Shown: piece by piece, positions 10,119 to 18,861 of the stretch
Numbering within the stretch: position 1 is the stretch's first letter
How the letters are laid out: each line of letters starts with the position of its first letter
Source of the DNA: Stieleria neptunia
GTDB taxonomy: Bacteria; Planctomycetota; Planctomycetia; Pirellulales; Pirellulaceae
Length of the DNA: 64,000 nucleotides
NCBI RefSeq assembly: GCF_007754155.1
Contig: NZ_CP037423.1
Coordinates: 9,730,938-9,794,937, forward strand
Direction of reading: 5' to 3'
Made by a program: the position numbers and the translations under genes
The notes under the pieces: generated by a model
The model's database searches: none
Seen by the model: the letters and a program-made list of their open reading frames with translations, nothing else
Told to the model about the DNA's origin: nothing

Positions 10119-10544
10119 ATGAATCATGAAGACGAAGACGTGAAACCAACGTCACAGTCACTGCGCAATCACGCTCGCGACATGCGCCAAAACAAAACCA
10201 GATCCGAAGGCCTGCTTTGGAGCATTCTTCGCGCCAAGCAAGTCTCTGGGCTGAAGTTTCGGCAGCAGCACCGCATTGATCCCTATATCGTTGACTTCGC
10301 GTGCGTTGCCCCAAAGTTGGTGGTTGAAATAGACGGAGGCTATCACGAGGAGAAATACGAAAAGGACTTGGAACGGCAACGATTCCTTGAGGACCAAGGC
10401 TGGCACGTGATCCGATTTGCGACCGAAGACGTTGAAAAAGATCCCGAGGCAGTCGCACGTGCGATCGCGGCGTCGGTGAAGGTGCCGTACGAATTCAGAC
10501 CGAGAACCGGGCGTGGGCAGCGTCCGAGAACGAAGCCTCGTTGA
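10119..10544 (+). CDS. DUF559 (Vsr-like) endonuclease-domain protein
   Basis: A 141-residue protein matching the DUF559 family (very-short-patch-repair-like, restriction-endonuclease fold). It has an N-terminal ARDMRQNKTRSEGLLWSILR segment and a KFRQQH..DPYIVDFACVAPKLVVEIDGG core holding candidate catalytic Asp and Glu residues. The closing QGWHVIRFATEDVEKDPEAVA segment is also typical. Length and motif order are normal, so it looks intact. The biological role of the family is unknown; DNA binding or cleavage is inferred from the fold. It is flanked by oppositely oriented REP-like palindromes, with only about 50 bp between the left copy and the ATG. The basic tail is rich in Arg, Gly and Pro. 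Confidence 0.88.
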   Translation: MNHEDEDVKPTSQSLRNHARDMRQNKTRSEGLLWSILRAKQVSGLKFRQQHRIDPYIVDFACVAPKLVVEIDGGYHEEKYEKDLERQRFLEDQGWHVIRFATEDVEKDPEAVARAIAASVKVPYEFRPRTGRGQRPRTKPR

Positions 10545-10555
10545 TGGCGTGAGCC

Positions 10556-10601
10556 GACCCTCCCCTCGCTGCGCTCGACCCTCCCTGCCAGGGAGGGTGA
10601 C
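10556..10601 (+). repeat. REP-like palindromic element, right of DUF559 gene, copy 1
   Basis: The element contains GACCCTCCCCTCGCTGCGC followed by the palindrome CCCTCCCTGCCAGGGAGGG and GTGAC. It starts 12 bp after the DUF559 stop codon and is the inverse of the copy at 10026-10068. Confidence 0.85.
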
Positions 10602-10624
10602 GCCGAGAATCTCACTACACAACT

Positions 10625-10668
10625 GACCCTCCCCTCGCTTCGCTCGACCCTCCCAGGGGGAGGGTGAC
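10625..10668 (+). repeat. REP-like palindromic element, right of DUF559 gene, copy 2
   Basis: Same orientation as the copy at 10556 and 24 bp after it. It differs by TTCGC for TGCGC in the head and by a shorter loop in CCCTCCCAGGGGGAGGG. It ends 34 bp before the lactate-permease start. Confidence 0.85.
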
Positions 10669-10701
10669 TGCAGAAGTTATTAACCTCTTTTCAAGACACC
10701 C

Positions 10702-12393
10702 ATGATGGAAACGATCGCCCCTCTGCTCGCGTTCACGCCGATTTTGGTGGTGGCGGTTTTGCTGGTCGCGTTGCGGATGCCGGCGTCCCGGGCGATGCCG
10801 ATCGCGTACGTCAGTGTGGTGGTGTTGGCCTACTTTGTTTGGAAACTGGACACGGCAACGATCGCGGCGGCATCGGTCAATGGGCTGGTCGTCACGGCTC
10901 AGTTGTTGTTCATCATCTTCGGGGCGATCCTGCTGCTCAACACGCTCAGCGAAAGCGGCGCGTTGGCGGTGATCCGGAGAGGCTTCACCGACATCACGCC
11001 GGATCGTCGCGTTCAGGTCATTTTGATTGCTTGGCTGTTCGGATCGTTCATCGAGGGCAGTGCCGGATTCGGGACTCCCGCGGCCGTTTGCGTGCCGTTG
11101 TTGGTCGGGCTGGGGTTTCCCGCCAAGTCGGCGGTGGTCAGCGGTATGTTGATCCAGTGCACGCCGGTTTCGTTTGGGGCGGTGGGAACGCCGATCTTAA
11201 TCGGGGTCAAAAATGGGCTCAGCGGCAGCGACACCGTCGTCGCCTATGCCCGGGATCAACTCGGTGCCGGCGGCGACATCTGGTCGACGCTGCTGCCGTT
11301 GGTCGGTGGCCGGGTTGCGTTTGTCCACATGATCTGCGGGCTGCTGATTCCGCTGCTGGTCGTTGCGGTGATGACACGTTTCTTTGGAGTCAACCGCTCC
11401 TGGCGCGAAGGGTTGCGGATCTGGCCGTTCGCGTTGTTCGCGTCGCTGTCGATGACGATTCCGTCGACGATCATCGCCAACACGCTGGGCCCCGAGTTCC
11501 CGTCGCTGATCGGCGCGCTGGTCGGATTGTCGTTGACGGTTCCGCTGGCGCGGCGTGGTTGGCTGTTGCCTTCCGAACCGGCCTGGCAGTTTGCCGATGC
11601 GTCGGACTGGCCGGCCGATTGGAACGGCAACGTGGACATCCGCCTGAAGGACGCCGGTCACCGCTTGTCGATCGTGCGATCGTGGGCGCCGTATTTGATG
11701 ATCGCCGTGCTGTTGGTTTTGACGCGGTTGCCCTCGCTTGAACTCGGCCAGTGGCTCAAGTCGATCACGATTCCGAGCGACGCCGCTTTGACGGAAAATC
11801 TGTTCGGGTCCGCCATCAGCGTCAAACCGGTTGCGCCGCTGTATCTGCCGGGCGCACTGTTTGTGCTGGTTTGTCTGTTGACGATTCCGTTGCACCGGAT
11901 GTCCAAGCGGGCGGTCCTCGAAGCGACCACGCGATCGATGCGAATGGTCGTGTCGGCGTCGCTGGCGTTGTTGTTCGCCGTGCCGATGGTTCAACTGTTC
12001 ATCAACAGCACGGGCGGCGAAGCGGGGTATGATTCGATGCCCAAAGTCCTCGCCGGCGGAGTCTCCTCGTTGGTCGGTGGTGGCTGGCCGTTGTTGTCAC
12101 CGTTGGTGGGTGGACTGGGCGCGTTCGTCGCCGGCAGCAACACGATCAGCAACATGATGTTTTCCCTGTTCCAATTTCAAGTCGGCCAAAACATCGGTGC
12201 CGATCCGATTTGGATCGTCGCGTTGCAAGCGGTCGGCGGAGCGGCGGGCAACACGATTTGTGTGCACAACGTCGTCGCGGCCTGCGCCGTGGTGGGATTG
12301 GTCGGCCGCGAAGGTGACATCATTCGGATCACCGCGATGGTGTTTTTGTACTACGTCGTCGTCGCCGGGGTGATCGGGATGATCGTGGCCTAA
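10702..12393 (+). CDS. lctP: L-lactate permease (LctP) family transporter
   Basis: This 563-residue, very hydrophobic protein has about 13 membrane segments. It carries the LctP hallmarks: LFIIFGAILLLNTLSESGA near the first third, the GSFIEGSAGFGTPAAVCVPLL loop region, and GAVGTPILIGVKNGL. The C-terminal half has GPLLSPL-like and GGAAGNTICVHNVVAA segments typical of the family. It should import lactate or glycolate with protons across the inner membrane. The length is normal. A lactate dehydrogenase is not adjacent, so the substrate is assigned from family only. The gene starts with two consecutive Met codons, and the first is used here. Confidence 0.92.
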   Translation: MMETIAPLLAFTPILVVAVLLVALRMPASRAMPIAYVSVVVLAYFVWKLDTATIAAASVNGLVVTAQLLFIIFGAILLLNTLSESGALAVIRRGFTDITPDRRVQVILIAWLFGSFIEGSAGFGTPAAVCVPLLVGLGFPAKSAVVSGMLIQCTPVSFGAVGTPILIGVKNGLSGSDTVVAYARDQLGAGGDIWSTLLPLVGGRVAFVHMICGLLIPLLVVAVMTRFFGVNRSWREGLRIWPFALFASLSMTIPSTIIANTLGPEFPSLIGALVGLSLTVPLARRGWLLPSEPAWQFADASDWPADWNGNVDIRLKDAGHRLSIVRSWAPYLMIAVLLVLTRLPSLELGQWLKSITIPSDAALTENLFGSAISVKPVAPLYLPGALFVLVCLLTIPLHRMSKRAVLEATTRSMRMVVSASLALLFAVPMVQLFINSTGGEAGYDSMPKVLAGGVSSLVGGGWPLLSPLVGGLGAFVAGSNTISNMMFSLFQFQVGQNIGADPIWIVALQAVGGAAGNTICVHNVVAACAVVGLVGREGDIIRITAMVFLYYVVVAGVIGMIVA

Positions 12394-12412
12394 GCATCGC
12401 AAGCAGCGAAGC

Positions 12413-12985
12413 TTACGCCACGACGGCCCGTACGAAGGTCCGATAGGGGCCGCCGGCAAAGGCGGCTTCTTGGGGAATGAACAGATAGAGATCGCGATCG
12501 ACCACCACGATCACCCCCTTGCGCGTTCGGATCGGCCGAGTCTTGGTCAACGGCACGGTGAAGGTTCCGCCCGGGCCGGACCATTGCAGCAATCCATCCA
12601 TGATGCGAACCGAAATTCCAGCACCCTCGACGATGCCGTGCGACGCAAGTTGTGCTCTGGACTCCTTGCGTACACCGATGATCAATCCCAGATAGACGAC
12701 CGTCGCCAGCCCCATCACGGCGAGTTGACGAAACACCAAGGGGACCTGGAACTGCCCGGTCGCCGCCGACGGGCCGAATGGTAGTAGCCCATCAAACGCG
12801 ACCAAGAACGACAACGCGATCATCACGAACGATGCCAACGTCAAACGCCCACCGCATCGGTACAGCAGAAACTTGGACTCGGCATGTCGAAGCTGTCGCG
12901 TGGTGACCAGAAACTCTGCCGAAGGATGCTCTGCGGACTCGGCGGAGTTCTGGATCTCAGTGGGAGCTTGATAGGGATTGATCAT
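12413..12985 (-). CDS. NPYQAP-type membrane protein, two TM segments
   Basis: A 190-residue protein beginning MINPYQAPTE, an N-terminal motif common in planctomycete membrane proteins. Residues of roughly 48-68 and 85-105 form two membrane helices. A C-terminal soluble part (RIMDGLLQWSGPGGTFTVPLTKTRPIRTRKG...) resembles the YcxB-like PH-type tail in layout, but the match is weak. Its ATG overlaps the TGA of the gene upstream at 12982, so the two are probably co-translated. It faces the lactate permease tail to tail with a 19 bp gap. Function unknown. Confidence 0.75.
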   Translation of the reverse strand: MINPYQAPTEIQNSAESAEHPSAEFLVTTRQLRHAESKFLLYRCGGRLTLASFVMIALSFLVAFDGLLPFGPSAATGQFQVPLVFRQLAVMGLATVVYLGLIIGVRKESRAQLASHGIVEGAGISVRIMDGLLQWSGPGGTFTVPLTKTRPIRTRKGVIVVVDRDLYLFIPQEAAFAGGPYRTFVRAVVA

Positions 12986-13239
12986 TGGGATTCAAACCGC
13001 TCGATGGCCGTCTTGAGTTCAGACCGTACCCCGACCCGCTTTCCCCAGTGATCAAGGTACTTTCGATTCAAGTCATCCTTGTGCAACGCGAAACGCTCTT
13101 GCACATCCGCTTGATCGATCAACATTGCGTGCGAGAGTTCCATCGCTTCACGCCAGCGAGCGAAGTTGTAGGCAATCCGTCGTGGGTGTTCGGCGGGAAG
13201 CCCCTGCATTTGCTTTTTTAATGGGAGTTTCTCATTCAT
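12982..13239 (-). CDS. Small hypothetical cytoplasmic protein
   Basis: From the ATG at 13239 the protein is 85 residues (MNEKLPLKKQ...). An upstream in-frame TTG at 13257 would add six. It is charged and helical, with no signal or membrane segment: RIAYNFARWREAMELSHAMLI, then KDDLNRKYLDHWGKR. It overlaps the following NPYQAP membrane gene by ATGA, which supports it as real. Not recognised. Confidence 0.6.
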   Translation of the reverse strand: MNEKLPLKKQMQGLPAEHPRRIAYNFARWREAMELSHAMLIDQADVQERFALHKDDLNRKYLDHWGKRVGVRSELKTAIERFESQ

Positions 13240-13368
13240 CCAATTTTTGCAGCTCAAGGGGCCGGCCCGCCGCCGGACGTCATTTCGAGTCCGCCGACAT
13301 CATGCTGAAGCGTAACCTACCCTTTCAACAGCCTGTATGCCCACGTCCCCTAAAAACTGCAAATCCTG

Positions 13369-14103
13369 ATGCTCCGCTGCCACGAGCTCCGCAAACTGTA
13401 CGAAGACCACTTGGCCGTCGACGGGGTCTCTTTTTCGCTCGCCCCCGGAAACATAGGCGGTTTGGTGGGTCCCAATGGGGCCGGAAAAACCACCACGATG
13501 CGCTGCTTAGCCGGTCTGATCCCTGCGACCGACGGCAGTTTGTGCGTCGCAGACTGCGATCTGTCCCACGGTGGTGCGACGACGCTGATGGAACTCAAAC
13601 GGCGTCTGGCTTACGTGCCCGATGACCCGCCGTTGTTCGACGACCTGACCGTCGCACAGCACCTGGAATTCATCGGTCGGATCTACGACGTGCCCGATCA
13701 CCGCGCCAAGTCCGCCGAATTGCTCGATTATTTCCAGCTCGGCGACAAGATCAACGCCGGGGCGACGACGCTTTCGCGCGGCATGCGCCAGAAACTCGCG
13801 ATCTGTTGTGCGTACCTGTACGACCCGGCCGTGTTGCTGCTGGACGAACCGATGACGGGCCTCGATCCTCCCGGGATTCGACGCCTGCTTGAATCGATCA
13901 AACAACGCGCCGCCGCGGGCGCGACGATCATCATTTCCAGTCACCTGTTGGCGATGATCCAGGACGTTTGCACGCATTTGATCGTCATGCAGCGCGGCAA
14001 ACTGCAGTACTTCGGTGACGTCGATCAACTGCGGGCGGAATTCCCCGGTGCGCAATCGCTGGAGGAAGCCTATTTCGAAGCGACCGCGGCGCTGAGCGTA
14101 TGA
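13369..14103 (+). CDS. ABC transporter ATP-binding protein
   Basis: This 244-residue nucleotide-binding domain has Walker A GPNGAGKTT (34-42), signature LSRGMRQKL near 136 in place of the usual LSGGQ, Walker B VLLLDEP with the D-loop GLD after it, and the H-loop SSHLL. The layout is that of ABC-2 type export ATPases of the CcmA/NatA group. The gene for a large membrane protein follows after 94 bp on the same strand and is its likely permease partner. Substrate unknown. Confidence 0.93.
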   Translation: MLRCHELRKLYEDHLAVDGVSFSLAPGNIGGLVGPNGAGKTTTMRCLAGLIPATDGSLCVADCDLSHGGATTLMELKRRLAYVPDDPPLFDDLTVAQHLEFIGRIYDVPDHRAKSAELLDYFQLGDKINAGATTLSRGMRQKLAICCAYLYDPAVLLLDEPMTGLDPPGIRRLLESIKQRAAAGATIIISSHLLAMIQDVCTHLIVMQRGKLQYFGDVDQLRAEFPGAQSLEEAYFEATAALSV

Positions 14104-14197
14104 CCTTACCACGTGTTGGACCTCCAGACCGCATCGTCTGTCTCGACAGGCTGGAAGCCTATCCCACATTCTTTTCTGCTAGACCAACCCCTGTTTC

Positions 14198-15877
14198 ATG
14201 TCGTCCCCCCACAACCATCTGATCTGGCTGACGTTGCGACGCAGTCTGTTCCGGCTTCGACGTGCGGCCAATCGCATGCGTTCTCCGCGCCGCATCGTGG
14301 CTTCGGCGATCGCCGTGATCTTTCTGTGTGCCTACGTGTTGAACGGCTTCTTGATCCTGGCGTCGCGGCGCACCGCGGATCCGGAATCGTTGCGACTGTG
14401 GCTCTCCGGCGGCATGGTGCTGTACCTGATTTATCACGCGGTGCGATGTGTCTGGACCGACAAGCAGGTCGATATGGAATACACCGCGGCGGAGAATCTG
14501 TGGCTCGGCGGCGCGCCGCTGAAGCGTTCCACGGTGGCGGCCTACAAAGTCAACACGGTCTTCTTTTCGGCGCTGCTCAAAACGTTCTTTTTGGTCGTCG
14601 CCCTGGCACCGGATGTCCGCCACGCCGGTCTGTTGGCGACCGGTGTCTTCGCCGCTCTGGTCCTGCTGGAAACGGTGCGGATGATTTGGCAGCGTTTCGT
14701 CAGTGGGCTTTCGCGACGTCATCTCATCGGGGCGCGGATCGCGTTGTCGGCGATCGCGCTGGCGGCCATCATTCAGTTCTTTGGCCAACTGGCCGCGATC
14801 ACGCCCGGCGGTTCCTTGCCGGGTGTCTATGTGCTGAACAGTTTTCGCGCGATCGGGCGAATCGCATCCTGCGACGCGGTTCAGTGGCTGGCGATCGGTT
14901 GGCGTCCGGCCGCCTTGTTGGCAACCACGATCGACATCACCACTCACACGGCGGTCCAAATGCTGGCGTCGGTGATGCTGGTGCCGTTCGCCATCCTGGC
15001 CCTGGTGCGTGTCGATGGCTGGGCGGAAAGATCCACGCTGGCTCGCGAACAGGCACGTTTGCGTTCGGGGGATTTCCATTCACCGGCCAGCCGCGACGCC
15101 GACACGGCCGGAGCGCGATCCGACGAGACGTTGGCCGATCGCATCGAAGCCATTTTGCCGCGGCGGATGGGCGAATCGGTGGCACTGGTCTGGCGACAAG
15201 CACTCTCGATCCGCCGCTACTACGGAACCATTCTGTTCAGTTTCCTGGTCCCGACGCTGCTCTGTCTTTCACCGCTGTTGACCGGGCGTGTCGGGAACCA
15301 ATGGGCATTTGTCGTTGCCGGGATCGCGCTCAGTACGATGTTGCTGGCACCGCCGGCACTGCGATTGGACTTTCGACGCGACTTGAAGCGAATGTTATTG
15401 TTGCGATCGTTACCGCTGCGGCCGATCCATGCGGTGCTCGGCCAGTTGACGTTGCCGATCGTGATCACGGTCGGATTCCAGTGGACGACATTGGGGATCG
15501 CAGCAACGGTCGCCGGCCCGGGCTGGCCCCAGATCATCGGCTGGGGCGGCATGCTTTCGGCGCTGGCCGTGTTCACGTTTGCGACCGAAAACGCGCTGTT
15601 TCTGGCCTACCCGCACCACGAAAACGCACAGGGTTTCGGAATGGTCGTCAGGGCCAACGTGATGTTTCTCGGCAAGGCGACATTGATCGCCGCCGCCGTC
15701 GGGGCGCTGCTCGTTTGGGTGTCGGTCTGCAAATCGATCTTTAGCGATCCGATCTCGGTCCCCGTCTACGTCTTCGGCGCCGTCGCCGGCACCTGGCTGT
15801 TGGCCGTCAGCGCCATCCTAGTGACGGCTTGGTGCTGGCGCCGCTTCGACATTTCAGCCGATCTGCCGCCGGAGTAG
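14198..15877 (+). CDS. ABC exporter permease subunit
   Basis: A 559-residue integral membrane protein with about ten helices in groups: one near 32-54, a central set from about 120 to 280, and a C-terminal set from 345 to the end. A hydrophilic loop containing RLRSGDFHSPASRDADTAG lies in the middle. The architecture fits the putative ABC-exporter permeases that pair with stand-alone ATPases. Its position directly after the ATPase gene supports this. A second frame covering the same DNA is a low-complexity shadow. Substrate unknown. Confidence 0.82.
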   Translation: MSSPHNHLIWLTLRRSLFRLRRAANRMRSPRRIVASAIAVIFLCAYVLNGFLILASRRTADPESLRLWLSGGMVLYLIYHAVRCVWTDKQVDMEYTAAENLWLGGAPLKRSTVAAYKVNTVFFSALLKTFFLVVALAPDVRHAGLLATGVFAALVLLETVRMIWQRFVSGLSRRHLIGARIALSAIALAAIIQFFGQLAAITPGGSLPGVYVLNSFRAIGRIASCDAVQWLAIGWRPAALLATTIDITTHTAVQMLASVMLVPFAILALVRVDGWAERSTLAREQARLRSGDFHSPASRDADTAGARSDETLADRIEAILPRRMGESVALVWRQALSIRRYYGTILFSFLVPTLLCLSPLLTGRVGNQWAFVVAGIALSTMLLAPPALRLDFRRDLKRMLLLRSLPLRPIHAVLGQLTLPIVITVGFQWTTLGIAATVAGPGWPQIIGWGGMLSALAVFTFATENALFLAYPHHENAQGFGMVVRANVMFLGKATLIAAAVGALLVWVSVCKSIFSDPISVPVYVFGAVAGTWLLAVSAILVTAWCWRRFDISADLPPE

Positions 15878-15885
15878 GGTGAGTC

Positions 15886-15957
15886 AAGAGTCAAGTTTCA
15901 AGTTTCAGGTTTCAGGTTTCAGGTTGAACGAACTTGGAACTTGAAACTTGAAACTTC
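15886..15957. terminator. Heptamer-repeat hairpin between convergent genes
   Basis: The left arm is made of 7-mers (AAGTTTC twice, AGGTTTC twice, AGGTTGA). The right arm carries their inverse (ACTTGGA, ACTTGAA twice, ACTTCTT). A stem of 15 or more pairs, AAGTTTCAAGTTTCA with TGAAACTTGAAACTT, is possible. It lies exactly between the stop codons of two convergent genes, so a bidirectional terminator role is plausible. There is no strong T-run. Confidence 0.6.
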
Positions 15958-16830
15958 TTAAAACGTTTCCGGGTAGATCACCAGTTCGATGCGTCGGTTG
16001 GCCGCTCGGCCTGCCGCCGAGGCATTGGGTTGCAGGGGACGATTGGCACCTTGGGCGACGATGAAGAATTGTCCCAGCGGCATGCCGGCGCGTCGTGTCA
16101 GCATGTCCAAGACCGCGGAGGCTTGTGCCGAGGCGAGTTGATGGCTGGCGGCCGAGCCACCGGCCGTTGCCGGAACGTTGTCGGTGTAGCCTTCGATCCC
16201 GATCCGTTGACGCGGGAACAGGCTTCGCAGTTGTGCGGCGACGGGGTCGAGCACTTGCGCCGATTGCTGAATCAGCTGTGCCGTGCCCGGAGCGAACAAC
16301 TGGTCGCTGGGGATCGCGATTCGAATCCGGTCTCCGTCTTGTTGAACGGGTAGCCCGCCGAGATTGAGCTGCGAGGCGAGCCGGCTGAGGTTGGTGTTGG
16401 GCTGGATCGAAGCCCCGCCCCGCATTTGAGTCGAAGCTTGGAATCCACGGACTTTGTTCTCAGCTTCGCGGGCGGCGATCGACGCGGTTTCGAGCCGTTG
16501 GTTGGTGTCGGCGAGCTGTTTGCGGACGAGGTTCAATTCCTCGCGATACACCTGAGCCTGCTGTTCGCTCTGGGCCAGTTGCGTGTGCAGTTGGCGATTG
16601 TTGTCATCGAGCAGTTGCACCCGCCGATTGAGTTCGGCCATCCGCGAGTCGTTCGGGTTGACGCCCTGCTGCGAGACCGTCGGTCCGAACGAACTGGTCG
16701 GCGGGGGATAGGTCGCCGGCCCCGCCAGGTACGGGTTCTGGTTGCAACCAGCGATCCCGAGTACCGCCGCTGCGATACACAAGCCACTGAGAAGACGTCC
16801 GTTGATCCGATCCAGCACCGCTCGAAACAT
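15958..16830 (-). CDS. OmpA-family lipoprotein with coiled coil
   Basis: From the ATG at 16830 the protein has 290 residues. It begins with a lipoprotein signal ending in the lipobox GIAGC (Cys29). An upstream extension to 16911 would put 27 residues before the signal and is rejected. A proline-rich linker is followed by a coiled coil at about 60-130 (NRRVQLLDDNNRQLHTQLAQ onward). The OmpA-like peptidoglycan-binding domain at about 165-290 has IEGYTDNVP and AAGRAANRRIELVI. It probably links the outer membrane to peptidoglycan. It is convergent with the ABC permease gene. Confidence 0.9.
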   Translation of the reverse strand: MFRAVLDRINGRLLSGLCIAAAVLGIAGCNQNPYLAGPATYPPPTSSFGPTVSQQGVNPNDSRMAELNRRVQLLDDNNRQLHTQLAQSEQQAQVYREELNLVRKQLADTNQRLETASIAAREAENKVRGFQASTQMRGGASIQPNTNLSRLASQLNLGGLPVQQDGDRIRIAIPSDQLFAPGTAQLIQQSAQVLDPVAAQLRSLFPRQRIGIEGYTDNVPATAGGSAASHQLASAQASAVLDMLTRRAGMPLGQFFIVAQGANRPLQPNASAAGRAANRRIELVIYPETF

Positions 16831-16987
16831 CCTGATTGGGGTTCCGGGCGGCATCCGCGCCGCCCATCGTGCCCTACAGATAGGGGTCTGGTCGGGCTGC
16901 GGCAAGATCAATCGGGTTCATGAGCCGAATTCGCGATTTTTTTAAATCTCGCCTACACGTTCGGACGTCGTAGAAACGGACGCAGCT

Positions 16988-17464
16988 TCAACGCGTTTGC
17001 ATCGGCGTTGAAAAGCGTCGGCGAACGAGACGCGCCAGCAGCGCCAGATCTTGGGGCTGGTGCAGCACGGCCGACACGCCGAGTTCCCGGATCCGCAGCG
17101 ACAGGCTGGCGGATTGATGTGGGGAAACGTCATCGATCGCGGCCCATTGCATCACATCGGGTCGCGAGGCGCCGATCTGGGCAATGTGCAAGGCGACCGC
17201 GGACGTGTTCTCGGCGGACAGTTCCCAGAGCAGGACGAGGTCCGATTGGCCCGCCAGTAGTGCTCGAATTTTGGCGGCTTCGAAGACCTGAACGTGGAAC
17301 GTCGGCCGGCCCGATCCCACAGCCTGACCGCACGCCTCCGTGTCGGCGTCGTGCTGAAACGGGCCGACGAATCGCTTGGCCGCGTCGCTCCAGCGGCGGC
17401 CCGATTCGCAGACCCAAAACGGGATCGCCTGACCGGTCGGCGCGACGGCCACGAAACGATTCAC
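16988..17464 (-). CDS. Hypothetical partner of NtrC-like regulator
   Basis: A 158-residue protein starting at a GTG that overlaps the stop of the upstream regulator gene (GTGA). It has no signal peptide or membrane helix. The middle (KIRALLAGQSDLVLLWELSAENTS) and later parts alternate alpha and beta in a receiver-like manner (VMQWAAIDDVSP, LRELGVSAVLHQPQDLALL). The canonical phospho-acceptor pattern of a response regulator is not evident. The tight overlap implies joint function with the regulator. Function unknown; a degenerate receiver-like domain is one possibility. Confidence 0.7.
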   Translation of the reverse strand: MNRFVAVAPTGQAIPFWVCESGRRWSDAAKRFVGPFQHDADTEACGQAVGSGRPTFHVQVFEAAKIRALLAGQSDLVLLWELSAENTSAVALHIAQIGASRPDVMQWAAIDDVSPHQSASLSLRIRELGVSAVLHQPQDLALLARLVRRRFSTPMQTR

Positions 17465-18861
17465 GGCGAGTCTCCATCATCGATCGATTCCAGCTTGCGG
17501 AGCAAACGGGCACGCGAGATGTTCAATTTTCGTGCCGCTTCGGCGCGGTTGCCGTCGCTGGCTTCCAACGCCTCGCGGATCAAGTCCGACTCAAACCGGG
17601 CGACGACCTGATCCAGATCAATCGTTTGCTGCGGTTTCGGCACGGATTCGTTGGGACGGTACGACCGAATCGCCAGCGGCAAGTGTTCCAGTCCGATCAC
17701 TTGGCCGGGACAGCTTCGCATCGCATGGCGAACGGCTTGGTCGAGTTCGCGAAAGTTATCGGGCCATGGGTAGATCACCATGGCATCGAGCGCGGCGCGG
17801 GCGAAGCGATCCGCCAGACCGTCTCCACCGGCCCGCCGTCGATCCAGCATGGCGGTCGCGATCAACGGCAGATCGGCGATTCGATCGGCGAGTGGATTGA
17901 GACGAATCGCCAGCCCACAGAGATGGTCGGCAAGCGGCGGCATGATCCCCACCGGCAGCGATTCTTCCAGAAACACGTCGAGTTCGGGATGGGGTTCGGT
18001 GTCGGCCGTCGTTGAGATTTCGGCGCGGTCGCCGGCGATGGCGATCAACCGCAATCGATGTTTCGACTCACGCAGATGTTCGACCAGGCGGAGCTGAGCC
18101 TCCAGCGGCGTCTGGTCGATTCCCTTGAGGATCGCGGTCGCCGTTGAGGTATCCGAATCCGCCAGGTGGACGATCACCGCGGCCAGGCTGGCATCGAGCA
18201 ACTCGGCGTCCATCAGCGGCCCGTCGATCGTGGCGAGCGGCTCACCCGCTGCTGAATGTTGGTGCACCGAGGCTGCGATGGATTCGGCGAAGCAACCCGG
18301 CGGGGAGAGGATCAGCACGTCGCTGCGGACCGAACCGGCCAGACGAATTTGTTTGCCGATCCGCTGGGCCAGGCGCGAGTTGCCGACGAAAACGCCCTGG
18401 GCGATCGATTCATGGCGACGGCGCCAGCTGTCGAGCTGTCGTCGCAACACGACCGCGGCATCGATGACCGGGTCGGCCACGTGATCGTGGAAGCTGCCCG
18501 CGACGGCCAACGTGATGGCTTCATCGTCTCGGCCGAGCCGAACGAATCGCGTGTCCAGCGCCGCGATGCGGCGCGACTTGGCACCGGGAAACGTGGGTTG
18601 GATCAGCAGTGACGCCGTTCCGTATTTCAAGATTCCCGGGGGCGCCGCCAGTGACGCGGCCAGGAAATCGAGCGGATCATCGGTGATGCTGGTGCCGGCC
18701 AAGCAACGACGCCCGATCAGCGATTCCGGTTCGACGGTCAACCAATCGCCGACCGCCGCGGAGAGATACACCAGACACCCGTCGGGGCCGATCACCCAGA
18801 ACGGCGAGTTCGCTTTGTCGATTAAACGACCGAGCGGACGAATCTTGGTGCTGTTGGCCAT
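17461..18861 (-). CDS. Degenerate NtrC-like (Fis-type) regulator lacking Walker A
   Basis: From the ATG at 18861 the protein has 466 residues. An extension to 18993 is low-quality sequence. The N-terminus resembles a PAS domain (SPFWVIGPDGCLVYLSAAVGDW). The middle follows the layout of a sigma-54 activator AAA+ domain (VGNSRLAQRIGKQIRLAGS), but the P-loop position reads LSPPGCFAESIAAS with no GxxGxGK. No GAFTGA loop is visible. The region before the C-terminus keeps YPWPDNFRELDQAVRHA, equivalent to the WPGNVRELENA motif. A Fis-type helix-turn-helix ends the protein (ALEASDGNRAEAARKLNISRARLLRKL). It therefore probably binds DNA but cannot act as a canonical ATP-driven sigma-54 activator. Confidence 0.8.
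   Translation of the reverse strand: MANSTKIRPLGRLIDKANSPFWVIGPDGCLVYLSAAVGDWLTVEPESLIGRRCLAGTSITDDPLDFLAASLAAPPGILKYGTASLLIQPTFPGAKSRRIAALDTRFVRLGRDDEAITLAVAGSFHDHVADPVIDAAVVLRRQLDSWRRRHESIAQGVFVGNSRLAQRIGKQIRLAGSVRSDVLILSPPGCFAESIAASVHQHSAAGEPLATIDGPLMDAELLDASLAAVIVHLADSDTSTATAILKGIDQTPLEAQLRLVEHLRESKHRLRLIAIAGDRAEISTTADTEPHPELDVFLEESLPVGIMPPLADHLCGLAIRLNPLADRIADLPLIATAMLDRRRAGGDGLADRFARAALDAMVIYPWPDNFRELDQAVRHAMRSCPGQVIGLEHLPLAIRSYRPNESVPKPQQTIDLDQVVARFESDLIREALEASDGNRAEAARKLNISRARLLRKLESIDDGDSP

Noticed and set aside
10158..10622. Minus-strand frame over the DUF559 gene
   Set aside because: Antisense to the conserved DUF559 domain and reading through a palindromic element.
14113..15744. 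543-codon plus frame overlapping the ABC permease
   Set aside because: Arg/Gly/His-rich composition, whereas the other frame encodes clear membrane helices.
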